Part shown: one piece after another, positions 17,169 to 25,197 of the stretch
Layout: each line of letters begins with the position of its first letter
How positions within the stretch are numbered: position 1 is the first letter of the stretch
From: Haloglomus halophilum
GTDB taxonomy: Archaea > Halobacteriota > Halobacteria > Halobacteriales > Haloarculaceae
Length of the DNA stretch: 64,000 nucleotides
Reading direction: 5' to 3'
Assembly (NCBI RefSeq): GCF_024298885.1
Contig: NZ_CP101166.1
Span: forward strand, 1,302,001-1,366,000
Notes under the pieces: generated by a model
What the model was told of the DNA's origin: nothing
The model's database searches: none
The model's input: the letters and a program-made list of their open reading frames with translations, nothing else
Program-made: the position numbers and the translations under genes

Positions 17169-18137
17169 TCAGTCCCCGTCGCGGGCGCCGGCGATGGCCC
17201 GGCGCAGGACGGGTAGCTCGCGCCGGAGCTCCCGGCGCTTCAGCAGCAGGAAGCCCACGAGGATGACGAGGAAGCCGACGGCCGTGAGGAGATCGACCAC
17301 CTCCCCGAGGAAGAGGAACCCCGTAACGGCGGCGAACACCGGGGCGACGTAGGAGACGAGGTTGATCTCGATGGGGCCGAGCCGGTCGAGCAGGTCGAAG
17401 TAGACGAGGAAGCCGGCGGCGCTCGCGACCAGCGAGAGGTAGCCCATCGCCGCGAGGCCGGCGAGGGCCTCGGGCCCCGTCAGTGCGTCCACCGCGACCG
17501 CGGGCGACTCGCCGATGGCGAGGCTGACGGCGTGCATCAACAGCGCGCCGCCGACCATCGCGTAGGCCTCCATCGTCTCGATGGGGATACCGGCGTCGAG
17601 CCAGCGCGTGATGACCGAGCCGAAGGAGAAGCACAGCACCGCGCCGAAGACGAGTCCCTTCGCCACGACGCCGCCCGCGAGCAGGTTCCCGGGGTCGGGA
17701 CGCGCGAGGAGGACGACGCCGACGAGCCCGAGCAGGAGGCCGGCGACGCCGACGGCGGTCAGGCGTTCCTCGGGGAGGAACGCTCTGGCGAAGAACGTCG
17801 TCATGACCGGGGAGAGCGAGACGATGACGGCGGCGCCGGCGCTCGTGACGGCGGGGTCGGTCTCGCCGACGAACAGGAAGGCGTGATAGCCGGCGATGAG
17901 GAAGACGGCGCCGACGGCGACGGCGGCCCACTCGCGGGCGCCGACGGGACGGGGGTGGTCCGTCGCGTAGGCGGCGTAGCCGAGCATGATGACGCCGGCG
18001 ATGTCGTAGCGGACGGCGGCGAACAGGACGGGGGCGGGGCCGAACAGGTCGGGCGTGAGCCCGGCCTTGATGGCCATGAACGCCGCTCCCCAGGCCGCGG
18101 CGAGGGCGAGGAACAGCGTCGCGTTCCGGTAGCGCAC
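17169..18137 (-). CDS. EamA/DMT-superfamily transporter
   Basis: A 322-residue membrane protein with ten helices in two EamA repeats. Family motifs are AWGAAFMAIKAGL in helix 1, LSPVMTTFFARAFLPEERL at the end of repeat 1 and YVAPVFAAVTGFLFLGEVVD at the end of repeat 2. It is a drug/metabolite exporter or importer of unknown substrate. The start is GTG 18137 (VRYRNATLFLALAAAWGAAF). There is no in-frame ATG close upstream, and the sequence before it is not membrane-like. Confidence 0.85.
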   Translation of the reverse strand: MRYRNATLFLALAAAWGAAFMAIKAGLTPDLFGPAPVLFAAVRYDIAGVIMLGYAAYATDHPRPVGAREWAAVAVGAVFLIAGYHAFLFVGETDPAVTSAGAAVIVSLSPVMTTFFARAFLPEERLTAVGVAGLLLGLVGVVLLARPDPGNLLAGGVVAKGLVFGAVLCFSFGSVITRWLDAGIPIETMEAYAMVGGALLMHAVSLAIGESPAVAVDALTGPEALAGLAAMGYLSLVASAAGFLVYFDLLDRLGPIEINLVSYVAPVFAAVTGFLFLGEVVDLLTAVGFLVILVGFLLLKRRELRRELPVLRRAIAGARDGD

Positions 18138-18280
18138 GGCGCGACTCCGGGCGGCGCCCGGGTCAACGTTTCGAGTCGTCTCGGGGGCATGAGCGGTCGG
18201 CCGAAGATGTTCAGCGACGTTCCCACCGGCTGAGAACAGACGAAAGCCGTCCTCAACGCCTGGGAACCGTCTGCGGCCGC

Positions 18281-18286
18281 TATTAT
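18281..18286 (+). promoter_or_regulatory. TATA-like box of the multicopper oxidase operon
   Basis: TATTAT lies 26-31 bases before ATG 18312 and only two bases before the other possible ATG at 18288. This spacing favours 18312 as the start of a leaderless message. Confidence 0.5.
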
Positions 18287-18311
18287 CATGGCCCCCGCAG
18301 GACCGGATGTG

Positions 18312-19457
18312 ATGACGCCGACCATCGGTGCGCCGGGTGACGGTATCGGACGACGAGAGTTCCTCGCTGCCACGGGAACCGTTGGAGCGACGGCCGCTGC
18401 GGGCTGTACGGCGATGAGCAGCCCGGACGTGCAGGAGGTCGATGCAGGGAGCACGCGACAGCAGCTCGGGTCGGACCTGCCGGCGACGGACCCGCCGGAG
18501 GTCGTCGACCTGGACGAGCGGGGCAACGAGGTGACGCTGAAGGCGGTGGCCGCGACCCACGATGCCCACCCCGGGAAGACCATGGGCGGGCCGGTCCGGC
18601 TGCCGCAGGTGTGGGCCTGGCAGGCCGACGACGGCCCTGCCAGCGTTCCGGGGCCGGTCCTCCGGGCCACGGAGGGCGCCACCATCGAGGTGACCCTGGA
18701 GAACACGATGTCGATGCCCCACACCATCCACTTCCACGGCTCACAGACCTCATGGAAGGACGACGGGGTCCCGACGACGACGGGCATCACGGTCGCGCCC
18801 GGAGAGTCCCACACCTACGAGATCCCCGCCAACACGCCCGGGACCCACATCTACCACTGCCACTACCAGACCCCGTGGCACATGGAGATGGGGATGTACG
18901 GCATCCTCCGGGTCGATCCGAAGGGGTACGAGCCCGCTGACAAGGAGTACTTCATGACCGTCCGCGAGTGGGACAGCCGGCTCTCCCGCCAGTACGCGGG
19001 GGGCGACGCCAGCTACGACATCACGAACCGCCGGCCGGACGTGTTCACGGTCAACGGGAAATGTGCCCCGCGCACGCTCCACCCGGAGGACGGCTCGCCG
19101 ATGATCGTCGAGCAGGGCGATACGGTCCGGGTCCACTGGGTGAACACCGGGTTCAAAGCGCACCCCCTGCACACCCACAACCACCGGTTCACGGTGGTCG
19201 AGAAGGACGGCGCGACCATCCCGGAGGTCGCCCGCCACGAGGAGGACGTGCTCAACGTCGCGCCCGCCGAGCGCTACACCATCGAGTTCGAGGCGGACGC
19301 CGACCCCGGCATCTACCTCATGCACTGCCACAAGGTCGACCACGTCCGCAACGGGGGCAGTTACCCCGGCGGGATGCTGACCGGGCTGGTCTACAAGGAG
19401 GCCATGAACACGACCATCTTCCGTGACCTGATGAAGTACGCGGGCTACGAGGGGTGA
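18312..19457 (+). CDS. Two-domain multicopper oxidase (Tat lipoprotein)
   Basis: A 381-residue exported protein. The signal is twin-arginine with a lipobox (GRREFLAATGTV... AAGC, Cys32), so it is probably lipid-anchored outside the membrane. Domain 1 has MPHTIHFHG (H137, H140, H142) and YHCHYQTPWHMEMGM (H182, C183, H184, H190, M195). Domain 2 has AHPLHTHNH (H284, H287, H289) and MHCHKVDH (H338, C339, H340, H344) with a later GGM (M355). Both domains therefore carry a possible type-1 copper set plus the type-2/3 His pairs, the pattern of two-domain type-A oxidases. It may oxidise copper, phenols or a halocyanin. The halocyanin gene starts five bases after the stop. Confidence 0.88.
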   Translation: MTPTIGAPGDGIGRREFLAATGTVGATAAAGCTAMSSPDVQEVDAGSTRQQLGSDLPATDPPEVVDLDERGNEVTLKAVAATHDAHPGKTMGGPVRLPQVWAWQADDGPASVPGPVLRATEGATIEVTLENTMSMPHTIHFHGSQTSWKDDGVPTTTGITVAPGESHTYEIPANTPGTHIYHCHYQTPWHMEMGMYGILRVDPKGYEPADKEYFMTVREWDSRLSRQYAGGDASYDITNRRPDVFTVNGKCAPRTLHPEDGSPMIVEQGDTVRVHWVNTGFKAHPLHTHNHRFTVVEKDGATIPEVARHEEDVLNVAPAERYTIEFEADADPGIYLMHCHKVDHVRNGGSYPGGMLTGLVYKEAMNTTIFRDLMKYAGYEG

Positions 19458-19462
19458 TTCCG

Positions 19463-20479
19463 ATGCCGACGCGACGCCAGGTGCTCGGCGCGACGGGCGC
19501 GGCACTGGCAGGGACGGCCCTCGTCGACACCGCAGCCGCACAGCCAGGCACCGACCTCACCGACTGGTTCGCGAAGACCTCGAACGCGACCGAGGTGGTC
19601 GACCGACGCGGACAGGACACCGTCACCGTCACGGTCGGGTCGGCCGCCAACGGCGGCGACTGGGGCTTCGGCCCCGCGGCCGTCCGGGTCGATCCCGGCG
19701 CGACCGTGCGCTGGGAGTGGAACGGCAAGGGCGGCGCGCACAACGTCGTCGCCACCGACGGCGCCTTCGAGTCGAAGCTCACCCAGGAGGAGGGCCACAG
19801 CTTCGAGTGGACCCCGGAGTCGGCGGGCGTGACGAAGTACTACTGCGCCCCCCACAAGGCGATGGGGATGCGCGGCGCCGTCGTCGCCGGCGGCCAGCCC
19901 GTCACGGTCGCGAAAGCGACGCCGACCCCCGCGGCCGCCGGGAGCGGTGGTAGCGGCGACGGCGGTGGTGACGACAGCGAGGGCCCGCCCGCCCGGACCT
20001 TCGACGGCTGGCTCGCCGAGACGGACAACTACGACGACGTGGTCGACGCCCGGGGACAGGACGAGGTGACCGTGGAGGTCGGTGCCGAGGGCAACGGCGG
20101 TCCGTTCGCCTTCGAACCCGCCGCCGTCCACGTCTCGCCCGGGACGACCGTCGTCTGGGAGTGGGTCGGGCCGAAGGAGTACGACGTGCAGGACCCGGAC
20201 CTGGGGCTGGCATCGGAGACACTCGCCTCCTCGGGGTACGCGTACGCGGTGGAGTTCGGGAGTGACGGGCTCTCGAAGTACACCTGCTCGAAGTACGGGG
20301 ACCGCGGGATGCGCGGCGTCGTCCTCGTCGGCGACGGGCCCGTGAGCGAACTGACGACACAGGGCGCGGCCGGTGCTGGCGGTGTCGGCGCGCTCATCGC
20401 CGCCTCGCTCGGGTGGCTCTACCGGTTCAACGACGGTGCGGCGACGACGACGGACCCCGAAGGTGTCCAGCGGGGCTAG
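19463..20479 (+). CDS. Double halocyanin (blue copper protein) with degenerate second domain
   Basis: A 338-residue Tat-exported protein (TRRQVLGATGAALAGTAL). Cupredoxin domain 1 has all type-1 copper ligands: H93 (GGAHNVV), C128, H131 and M136 (YYCAPHKAMGM). After a Gly/Ser-rich linker (about 153-175), domain 2 keeps C275 and M283 but has Y240 and Y278 where the two His should be. A C-terminal helix (LIAASLGWLY) probably anchors it to the membrane. It follows the multicopper oxidase with a five-base gap, so it is likely its electron partner. A near-copy of this design is next to nirK. Confidence 0.88.
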   Translation: MPTRRQVLGATGAALAGTALVDTAAAQPGTDLTDWFAKTSNATEVVDRRGQDTVTVTVGSAANGGDWGFGPAAVRVDPGATVRWEWNGKGGAHNVVATDGAFESKLTQEEGHSFEWTPESAGVTKYYCAPHKAMGMRGAVVAGGQPVTVAKATPTPAAAGSGGSGDGGGDDSEGPPARTFDGWLAETDNYDDVVDARGQDEVTVEVGAEGNGGPFAFEPAAVHVSPGTTVVWEWVGPKEYDVQDPDLGLASETLASSGYAYAVEFGSDGLSKYTCSKYGDRGMRGVVLVGDGPVSELTTQGAAGAGGVGALIAASLGWLYRFNDGAATTTDPEGVQRG

Positions 20480-20542
20480 CCGTCCCCGCGCACCGCGGCC
20501 GGCGGGCGAGCGTTGAAGCGTCTCGGGGAGCTAGCCGCCGGC

Positions 20543-20755
20543 ATGAGCGTCTCCGGACTCTGTCAGATATGCGAACAGCGCGAGGTGGTCGACGGCTGTG
20601 ACCGGTGTGGCCGTCTCGTCTGCGAGCGACATCTCGAGGAGGGGACCGGGCTCTGCGTGGAATGCTACGCGGAGGTCGACGGCGACTGGGAGGGCGGTGG
20701 CCGCCCGGACCGCGACGGGCGCGGCCCGGACGGGGTGGACACGTACCGGTTCTAG
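20543..20755 (+). CDS. Small zinc-finger protein (B-box/AN1-like Cys-His pattern)
   Basis: A 70-residue protein starting MSVSGLCQICEQREVV. CQIC, CDRCGRLVCERH and CVEC give seven Cys and one His arranged like a compact cross-brace zinc finger. The tail is Gly/Asp-rich. The stop codon overlaps the stop of the convergent next gene within the four bases CTAG (20752-20755). Function unknown; small zinc-finger proteins are common in haloarchaea. Confidence 0.72.
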   Translation: MSVSGLCQICEQREVVDGCDRCGRLVCERHLEEGTGLCVECYAEVDGDWEGGGRPDRDGRGPDGVDTYRF

Positions 20756-21813
20756 AGCAGCGACGCGACCGCCGAGAGGAACCAGCCCACCCCGGCGAGC
20801 GCGACGAGTGCGCCGAACCCCTTCGTGAGCGCGACGTTCCAGTCGGCGGGTTCGACCTCCGACCACCGGGTCTTGCTCCCGATGGCGTCCGTCTGTTCGT
20901 CGAACTTCGCGAGTCCGTAGGCGAACCTGTAGATGCCGGCGCCGGCGAGCGCGACGACCGGACCCAGCACGAGCCCGCCCGAACCCGACCCCTGATCGGA
21001 GGGGCCGTCGCGGCCGTCGCCGGGTGGCGTCGGGCCGAAGATGTCGTCGTCCGCGTCGGCCCCGTCGCCGGGCTCCGGTCCCACGGCGCCCCCGGTCGAC
21101 GTGGGGGTCACCGCGCGGGTCCCGACGGCGACCTCGTCGAGGTAGGCCCGGGACCGCAGCTCCACCGTCCAGCTGGCGTTCGGCGCGCCCGTCGCGACCG
21201 TGGCGTCCCACGCCCCCGTCACCGTCCGCTCCTCGGGCTCCCGGACCGCGACGTGGACGGTCCCGTGCTCCCAGCGCATCGCCAGGTCGACGAAGCGGCC
21301 GGAGGGCGCGGTCAGGTTCGTCCGGACGGTCGTCCCGTTCGCCCGCCGGACCACGACCGCGACCGCGGCGCCGTTCTCGCGGCCGACGTTCTCGAGGGCT
21401 ACCGAGGCGGCCGAGTCGTTGTCCGCGACGGCACGGATGGCACCGCCATCGCCAACATCGACCGTCGCCCGGAGCACGCCCGTCCGGCCGTCGATCCGCG
21501 TGGCGGTCAGTGTCGCGGACCCGTTCGTGACCGCCAGCGAGCACTCACCGTTCGTGCCGATGCGGAGCACCGTCCCGCCGGTCCAGTCGTCGGCCGTATC
21601 GTTCGCGAGGCCGGCGGCGTAGTCGTACTCGGCCGAGAGATACCCGAGGTGGCCGCTGTCGTCCCGGAACTCGCAAGCGTCGGACTGAGCCAGGGCCGCC
21701 GGCCGTGTGTCGGGAGCGTCCGTCGCAGCCACGGCGGGCGGAGCGAGGACCGCGGTGATCAGTGTGGCGGCGAGCAGTGCGACGACGATGTCGGAGGGCT
21801 GATGCGGTGTCAT
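20752..21813 (-). CDS. Secreted/anchored surface protein with C-terminal transmembrane helices
   Basis: A 353-residue protein. A signal peptide (DIVVALLAATLITAVLAPPAVAA) leads to a beta-rich, acidic, Asn-X-Ser/Thr-rich ectodomain (several possible N-glycosylation sites, such as NGS and NLT). A disordered GDGADADDD linker follows, then two C-terminal helices (about LVLGPVVALAGAGIYRF and GFGALVALAGVGWFLSAV). ATG 21813 begins MTPHQPSD; an ATG at 21876 is the alternative. No domain recognised. Confidence 0.68.
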   Translation of the reverse strand: MTPHQPSDIVVALLAATLITAVLAPPAVAATDAPDTRPAALAQSDACEFRDDSGHLGYLSAEYDYAAGLANDTADDWTGGTVLRIGTNGECSLAVTNGSATLTATRIDGRTGVLRATVDVGDGGAIRAVADNDSAASVALENVGRENGAAVAVVVRRANGTTVRTNLTAPSGRFVDLAMRWEHGTVHVAVREPEERTVTGAWDATVATGAPNASWTVELRSRAYLDEVAVGTRAVTPTSTGGAVGPEPGDGADADDDIFGPTPPGDGRDGPSDQGSGSGGLVLGPVVALAGAGIYRFAYGLAKFDEQTDAIGSKTRWSEVEPADWNVALTKGFGALVALAGVGWFLSAVASLL

Positions 21814-21894
21814 CGGTGGAGGGACGCCCGCCTCGGCGGCGGCCGAGAGCGGACCGGGGTGTCGTGGGTCGTTCACGACGCCGGGCGCAAAAGT

Positions 21895-22713
21895 TCACCT
21901 GAACTCGTCGAGCCGCCGCTTCAGCCGCCGGGCCGCGTCGCCCGCCGCAGAGAAGTAGTTGTCCGGGTCCCGTGCGTCCTCGCCGGCGAAGATGATACCC
22001 CGCGAGGAGTTGACGAGGCCGACCCCGTCGGCCAGCCCGTACTCGACGGCGGCCTCGGCGTCGCCACCCTGTGCGCCGACCCCGGGGACGAGGAAGGGGA
22101 GGTCCGGGACGAGTTCGCGGACGGCCTCCAGTTCGTCGGGCGTCGTGGCGCCGACGACGAGGAACACGTCGGCGGCCGACTCGCGGTCCCACTCGGCACA
22201 GCGCTGGGCGACGTACTCGTAGAGGTGCTTGTCGTTGCCGACCTCGAGGTTCTGGAAGTCGGCGCCGCCCGCGTTCGAGGTGCGGGCGAGGACGACCACG
22301 CCGGCGTCCCGGCTGAGGAACGGCTCCAGCGAGTCCCGGCCGAGGTACGGGTTGACGGTGATGGCGTCGGCGTCGAGCCCCTCGGGGTCGAGCGCCGTCG
22401 CGTACTGGCGCGCGGTGTTGCCGATGTCCCCCCGTTTCGCGTCGAGCAGGACCGGGACGCCCTTCCCGTGGGCGTAGGCGACCGTCTCCTGGAGCGCGCG
22501 CCAGCCGTCGGCGTCCTCGTAGAACGCGGCGTTGGGCTTGTAGCAGGCCGCGTGCTCGTGCGTGGCGTCGATGATGCGGCGGTTGAACGCCCAGCGCGGC
22601 AGGTCGTGGTCGGCCACGGCGTCGGGGAGCCGGTCGGGGTCGGGGTCGAGGCCGACCGAGACGACGCTGCCGGTCGCCTCGATACGGGCCCGGAGGTCCT
22701 CGCGGAAGCTCAT
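21895..22713 (-). CDS. pyrF: Orotidine 5'-phosphate decarboxylase
   Basis: A 272-residue enzyme of pyrimidine synthesis (OMP to UMP). VVSVGLDPDPDRLP opens the barrel. LLDAKRGDIGNTA holds the catalytic D91-x-K93-x-x-D96 triad, and FLVPGVGAQGGD is the phosphate-binding loop. The length (about 270) and DxKRxDI context match the long, type-2 OMP decarboxylases. ATG 22713 (MSFREDLRARIEATGS) is preferred to 22761, which adds a non-conserved stretch. Divergent from the HAD gene. Confidence 0.93.
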   Translation of the reverse strand: MSFREDLRARIEATGSVVSVGLDPDPDRLPDAVADHDLPRWAFNRRIIDATHEHAACYKPNAAFYEDADGWRALQETVAYAHGKGVPVLLDAKRGDIGNTARQYATALDPEGLDADAITVNPYLGRDSLEPFLSRDAGVVVLARTSNAGGADFQNLEVGNDKHLYEYVAQRCAEWDRESAADVFLVVGATTPDELEAVRELVPDLPFLVPGVGAQGGDAEAAVEYGLADGVGLVNSSRGIIFAGEDARDPDNYFSAAGDAARRLKRRLDEFR

Positions 22714-22793
22714 GTGCGGGCGCTCGGCGGGGGGCGGCAAGGCGGTTGCGTTCGACGGCAACCCTCAAACCGTCCAGCCACGTACAGACAATC

Positions 22794-23462
22794 GTGCTAC
22801 AGGCGGTGGGGTTCGACCTCGACGGGACGTTGCTGGTGGCCGACCGGGACCGCGAGACCCTGCTCCACGCGGCCTGCGACCGGGTCAGCGCGCCGCGACT
22901 CGCCCGCGAGGACTACCTCCGGGCCCACCGCGACCGGCAGGGTGGCGCCGACCGGGAGGCCGTCTTCGCGGCGCTGCTGGCCACCTACGACACGAGCGTC
23001 GATCCCGCGGCCCTGGCCGGCGCCTACGACGACCTCGTGACGGCGGCGACCGGGCCGCTCCCGGGCGCGGCCGACCTCGTCCGCGGGCTGCGCGAGCAGT
23101 ACGGCGTCGGTCTCCTCACGGACGGCCCCGTCGAGACCCAGGAGCGGAAGCTCGACCACGTGGGCTGGGCGGACCTGTTCGACGCCGTCGTCGTCACGGG
23201 GTCGCTGCCGGCGCCGAAACCTGACGAGCGGGCGTTCGAGGCGCTGTGCGAGGCCCTCGACGCCCCGCCCGAGGCGACCGCCTACGTCGGTGACGCCCCG
23301 GCGCCCGACATCGCGGGCGCGGCCGCAGCCGGCCTCCGGCCGGTGCAGGTGCTGTACGACGACGGACCCGACCCGCATCCGGCGGCCGCTGCGACCGTCG
23401 AGCGGGCCGAACTCGTCGAGCGGCTCCCGACGGTCCTCGACGCACTCGGGGACGAGAGATAG
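22794..23462 (+). CDS. HAD-superfamily hydrolase (phosphatase-like)
   Basis: A 222-residue protein beginning with GTG at 22794 (VLQAVGFDLDGTLL). It has motif I D8-x-D10-G-T, motif II LLTDGP, motif III Lys in APKPDERAF and motif IV YVGDAPAPDI, with a helical cap between. All four HAD motifs are intact, so it is an active phosphatase of phosphoglycolate-phosphatase-like type with unknown substrate. There is no ATG in frame near the conserved start. Confidence 0.85.
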   Translation: MLQAVGFDLDGTLLVADRDRETLLHAACDRVSAPRLAREDYLRAHRDRQGGADREAVFAALLATYDTSVDPAALAGAYDDLVTAATGPLPGAADLVRGLREQYGVGLLTDGPVETQERKLDHVGWADLFDAVVVTGSLPAPKPDERAFEALCEALDAPPEATAYVGDAPAPDIAGAAAAGLRPVQVLYDDGPDPHPAAAATVERAELVERLPTVLDALGDER

Positions 23463-23556
23463 AGAGCTATCGAACACTCCAGAGAACTGTGAAGGCGACA
23501 GCCGTTCGACGGTTGTCCGACGCGCTCGCGCGAAACGTTGCCAATCACCCCGTGGA

Positions 23557-23562
23557 TTTAAG
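23557..23562 (+). promoter_or_regulatory. TATA box of the RNase H-like gene
   Basis: TTTAAG in GTGGATTTAAGTCG lies 25-30 bases before ATG 23587, the normal spacing for a leaderless haloarchaeal transcript. It supports that start within a much longer open frame. Confidence 0.55.
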
Positions 23563-23586
23563 TCGTCGCGTCACTGTAGCGTACTC

Positions 23587-24243
23587 ATGGCCGCGTACAG
23601 TCGGCCGGCCCTGCGGAACCTGTTCGACGACTCCCCGACCCCCCACATCGCGCATCCACCGCGCACCCATCATCGCGACTACTACCTCGCAGCCGATGGC
23701 TCGTTCCGCCAATCCGGCGAGGGGGGGCTGGGCGTCCTCATCGAGACCCGTGACGGCCGTACCGTCGCGCGACTGGCGGTCCCCGACCGGGTCCCGGACA
23801 ACAACGTCGCCGAGTACCGGGCGCTACATCTCGGGCTGGACGTGCTCGCCGAGCACGCCGAGTCCGACGCACGCGTCGGCGTCCTCGTCGACCACGACGA
23901 CCTCGCGGCCAACGTCAACCGGGCGACGCTGGCCTCGATGGGTGACCGACCGCCACACCCCTATCGCGTGCCACGGGCGGCACGCCACCACTGGCGGGGG
24001 ATCCGCGCCCGGGTCGCACGGTTCGCGGAGCTACGGGCCGCGCGCATCAACTCGCGAGAGAACCCCGCACATCCGCTGGCGAACACGCCCGAGCAGTACC
24101 GCGGCGCGCAGGTCCGTCCGGACCCGGACGACCTGCCCGGCGAACCGGCGGACCTCCGCGACGAGCCGGGTACCCGCAACCGTCGGAGCGAGCCCGAACA
24201 GGTACCGCCGCCGTCACGGGCCGACCGACACGCCTCCGACTAG
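23587..24243 (+). CDS. RNase HI-like protein
   Basis: A 218-residue protein. YYLAADGSFRQSGEGGLGVLI carries the first catalytic Asp strand, NNVAEYRALHLGLDVL the Glu helix and VGVLVDHDDLAANV the second Asp. This is the D-E-D core of RNase HI, which cuts RNA in RNA-DNA hybrids. The last conserved acidic position, usually Asp in an AD-A-LA context near the C-terminus, appears as His in PAHPLAN. The roughly 50-residue C-terminal tail is disordered and Pro/Arg-rich. Activity is likely but unproven. Confidence 0.68.
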   Translation: MAAYSRPALRNLFDDSPTPHIAHPPRTHHRDYYLAADGSFRQSGEGGLGVLIETRDGRTVARLAVPDRVPDNNVAEYRALHLGLDVLAEHAESDARVGVLVDHDDLAANVNRATLASMGDRPPHPYRVPRAARHHWRGIRARVARFAELRAARINSRENPAHPLANTPEQYRGAQVRPDPDDLPGEPADLRDEPGTRNRRSEPEQVPPPSRADRHASD

Positions 24244-24357
24244 GGAGGCGGCCACCACTGCCCGCCCTGGGGCGCCGGGGGTTCCTCGCTCTCCGCCGTG
24301 GCACGGCGTGCCCGTACCGGGGGTAATGATTAGTACGACCGGCCCTCCCTCCCGACG

Positions 24358-24651
24358 ATGACAGGCACTGACGACCTGCAGGAGACGACGACGTTCGACG
24401 AGGGTGGATTCATCGAGATCTCGATCGACGGGCGACGAGTCGCCCGGCTGGAGGAGATCTCCGACCTGAAGAAATCGGTGGTGGACCGGGTCGTGATGGT
24501 TCGCGTACTGGAGCGGATGGTCGAGGGAGAGCGAGCGGCACTCGAGGAGGAGCTGGACCGGGAGCCCGACGAGATCCTCGCGGAGGTGGACCCGACCATC
24601 GAGTTCTACAACTCGGACGAGGTGGAGTGGGAGCAGATACGCCTGGACTGA
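24358..24651 (+). CDS. Small acidic haloarchaeal protein, function unknown
   Basis: A 97-residue protein (MTGTDDLQETTTFDEGG...) with a short N-terminal beta section (GGFIEISIDGRRVARL) and a helical, charged middle (KKSVVDRVVMVRVLERMVEGERAALEEELDREP). No domain recognised. It is co-directional with the next small gene, 82 bases on. Protein composition fits the genome, so it is very likely real. Confidence 0.65.
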   Translation: MTGTDDLQETTTFDEGGFIEISIDGRRVARLEEISDLKKSVVDRVVMVRVLERMVEGERAALEEELDREPDEILAEVDPTIEFYNSDEVEWEQIRLD

Positions 24652-24733
24652 GCCCCGTCGGCGCCGTCCCCGTCACCCGGGAGCCGTCGAAACGGTCATG
24701 GTCTCGCCGAGCAAATCCCTGGACGGAACCGTC

Positions 24734-25024
24734 ATGAGTGACCGACCCCGCGAGGCGCCGGACGCCTCCGAGTACCCGCAGACCTGGATGGACAGCATCG
24801 ACGAGGTGCTCGACGAGGCGATGACCCGCGACGAGGGACTCGAACTCACCGCGGAGGACCTCCGCGTGGCGGTACCGCTCCGCTTCGGGGAGGACGCGCC
24901 GCGCGCCGAGTGGGAGTTCGACGGCAGCGTCCGCATCGACGTGGAGGGCGAACGTGGACCGCTGGCCGAGTGGGTCCGGCTGTGGGGGGCGCAGCTGCCC
25001 GAGCGGCAGACGCAGGACGACTGA
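24734..25024 (+). CDS. Small acidic haloarchaeal protein, function unknown
   Basis: A 96-residue protein starting MSDRPREAPDASEYPQTW. It has a helical DSIDEVLDEAMTRDEG segment and a C-terminal beta-like AEWEFDGSVRIDVEGE. No family recognised. An in-frame ATG at 24698 is possible but adds residues that look untranslated. It ends just before a hairpin-rich convergent region. Confidence 0.62.
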   Translation: MSDRPREAPDASEYPQTWMDSIDEVLDEAMTRDEGLELTAEDLRVAVPLRFGEDAPRAEWEFDGSVRIDVEGERGPLAEWVRLWGAQLPERQTQDD

Positions 25025-25074
25025 CACCGCCCGCCGAGCCAGTCGCGGAGGACCCGGAACCGGAGAGGACATAT

Positions 25075-25103
25075 CTATCGAATGATGCCGAATTTTTCGA
25101 TAG
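25075..25103. terminator. Inverted repeat (8-bp arms, 13-base spacer) between convergent genes
   Basis: CTATCGAA at 25075-25082 and TTCGATAG at 25096-25103 are perfect complements around an AT-rich spacer ending in a T run. It lies in the 173-base gap between two convergent genes, so it may be a bidirectional terminator stem. Confidence 0.4.
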
Positions 25104-25128
25104 TTCGTCGTTTCATCGAGTTAACGCC

Positions 25129-25147
25129 CAGATAGTAGACGTATCTG
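25129..25147. repeat. Second inverted repeat in the same convergent gap
   Basis: CAGATA (25129-25134) and TATCTG (25142-25147) flank a seven-base loop. It lies 25 bases after the first stem and 50 bases from the end of the oxidase gene on the other strand, and might serve that gene's 3' end. Confidence 0.35.
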
Positions 25148-25197
25148 CGCAGGAGGACGGTCGGGAGGAAGGGACAGACGCGTCGACCGGGCGTCGG

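Noticed and set aside
20605-23040. An 811-codon open frame on the plus strand
   Set aside because: Antisense of the surface protein and pyrF, whose catalytic motifs are intact on the other strand.
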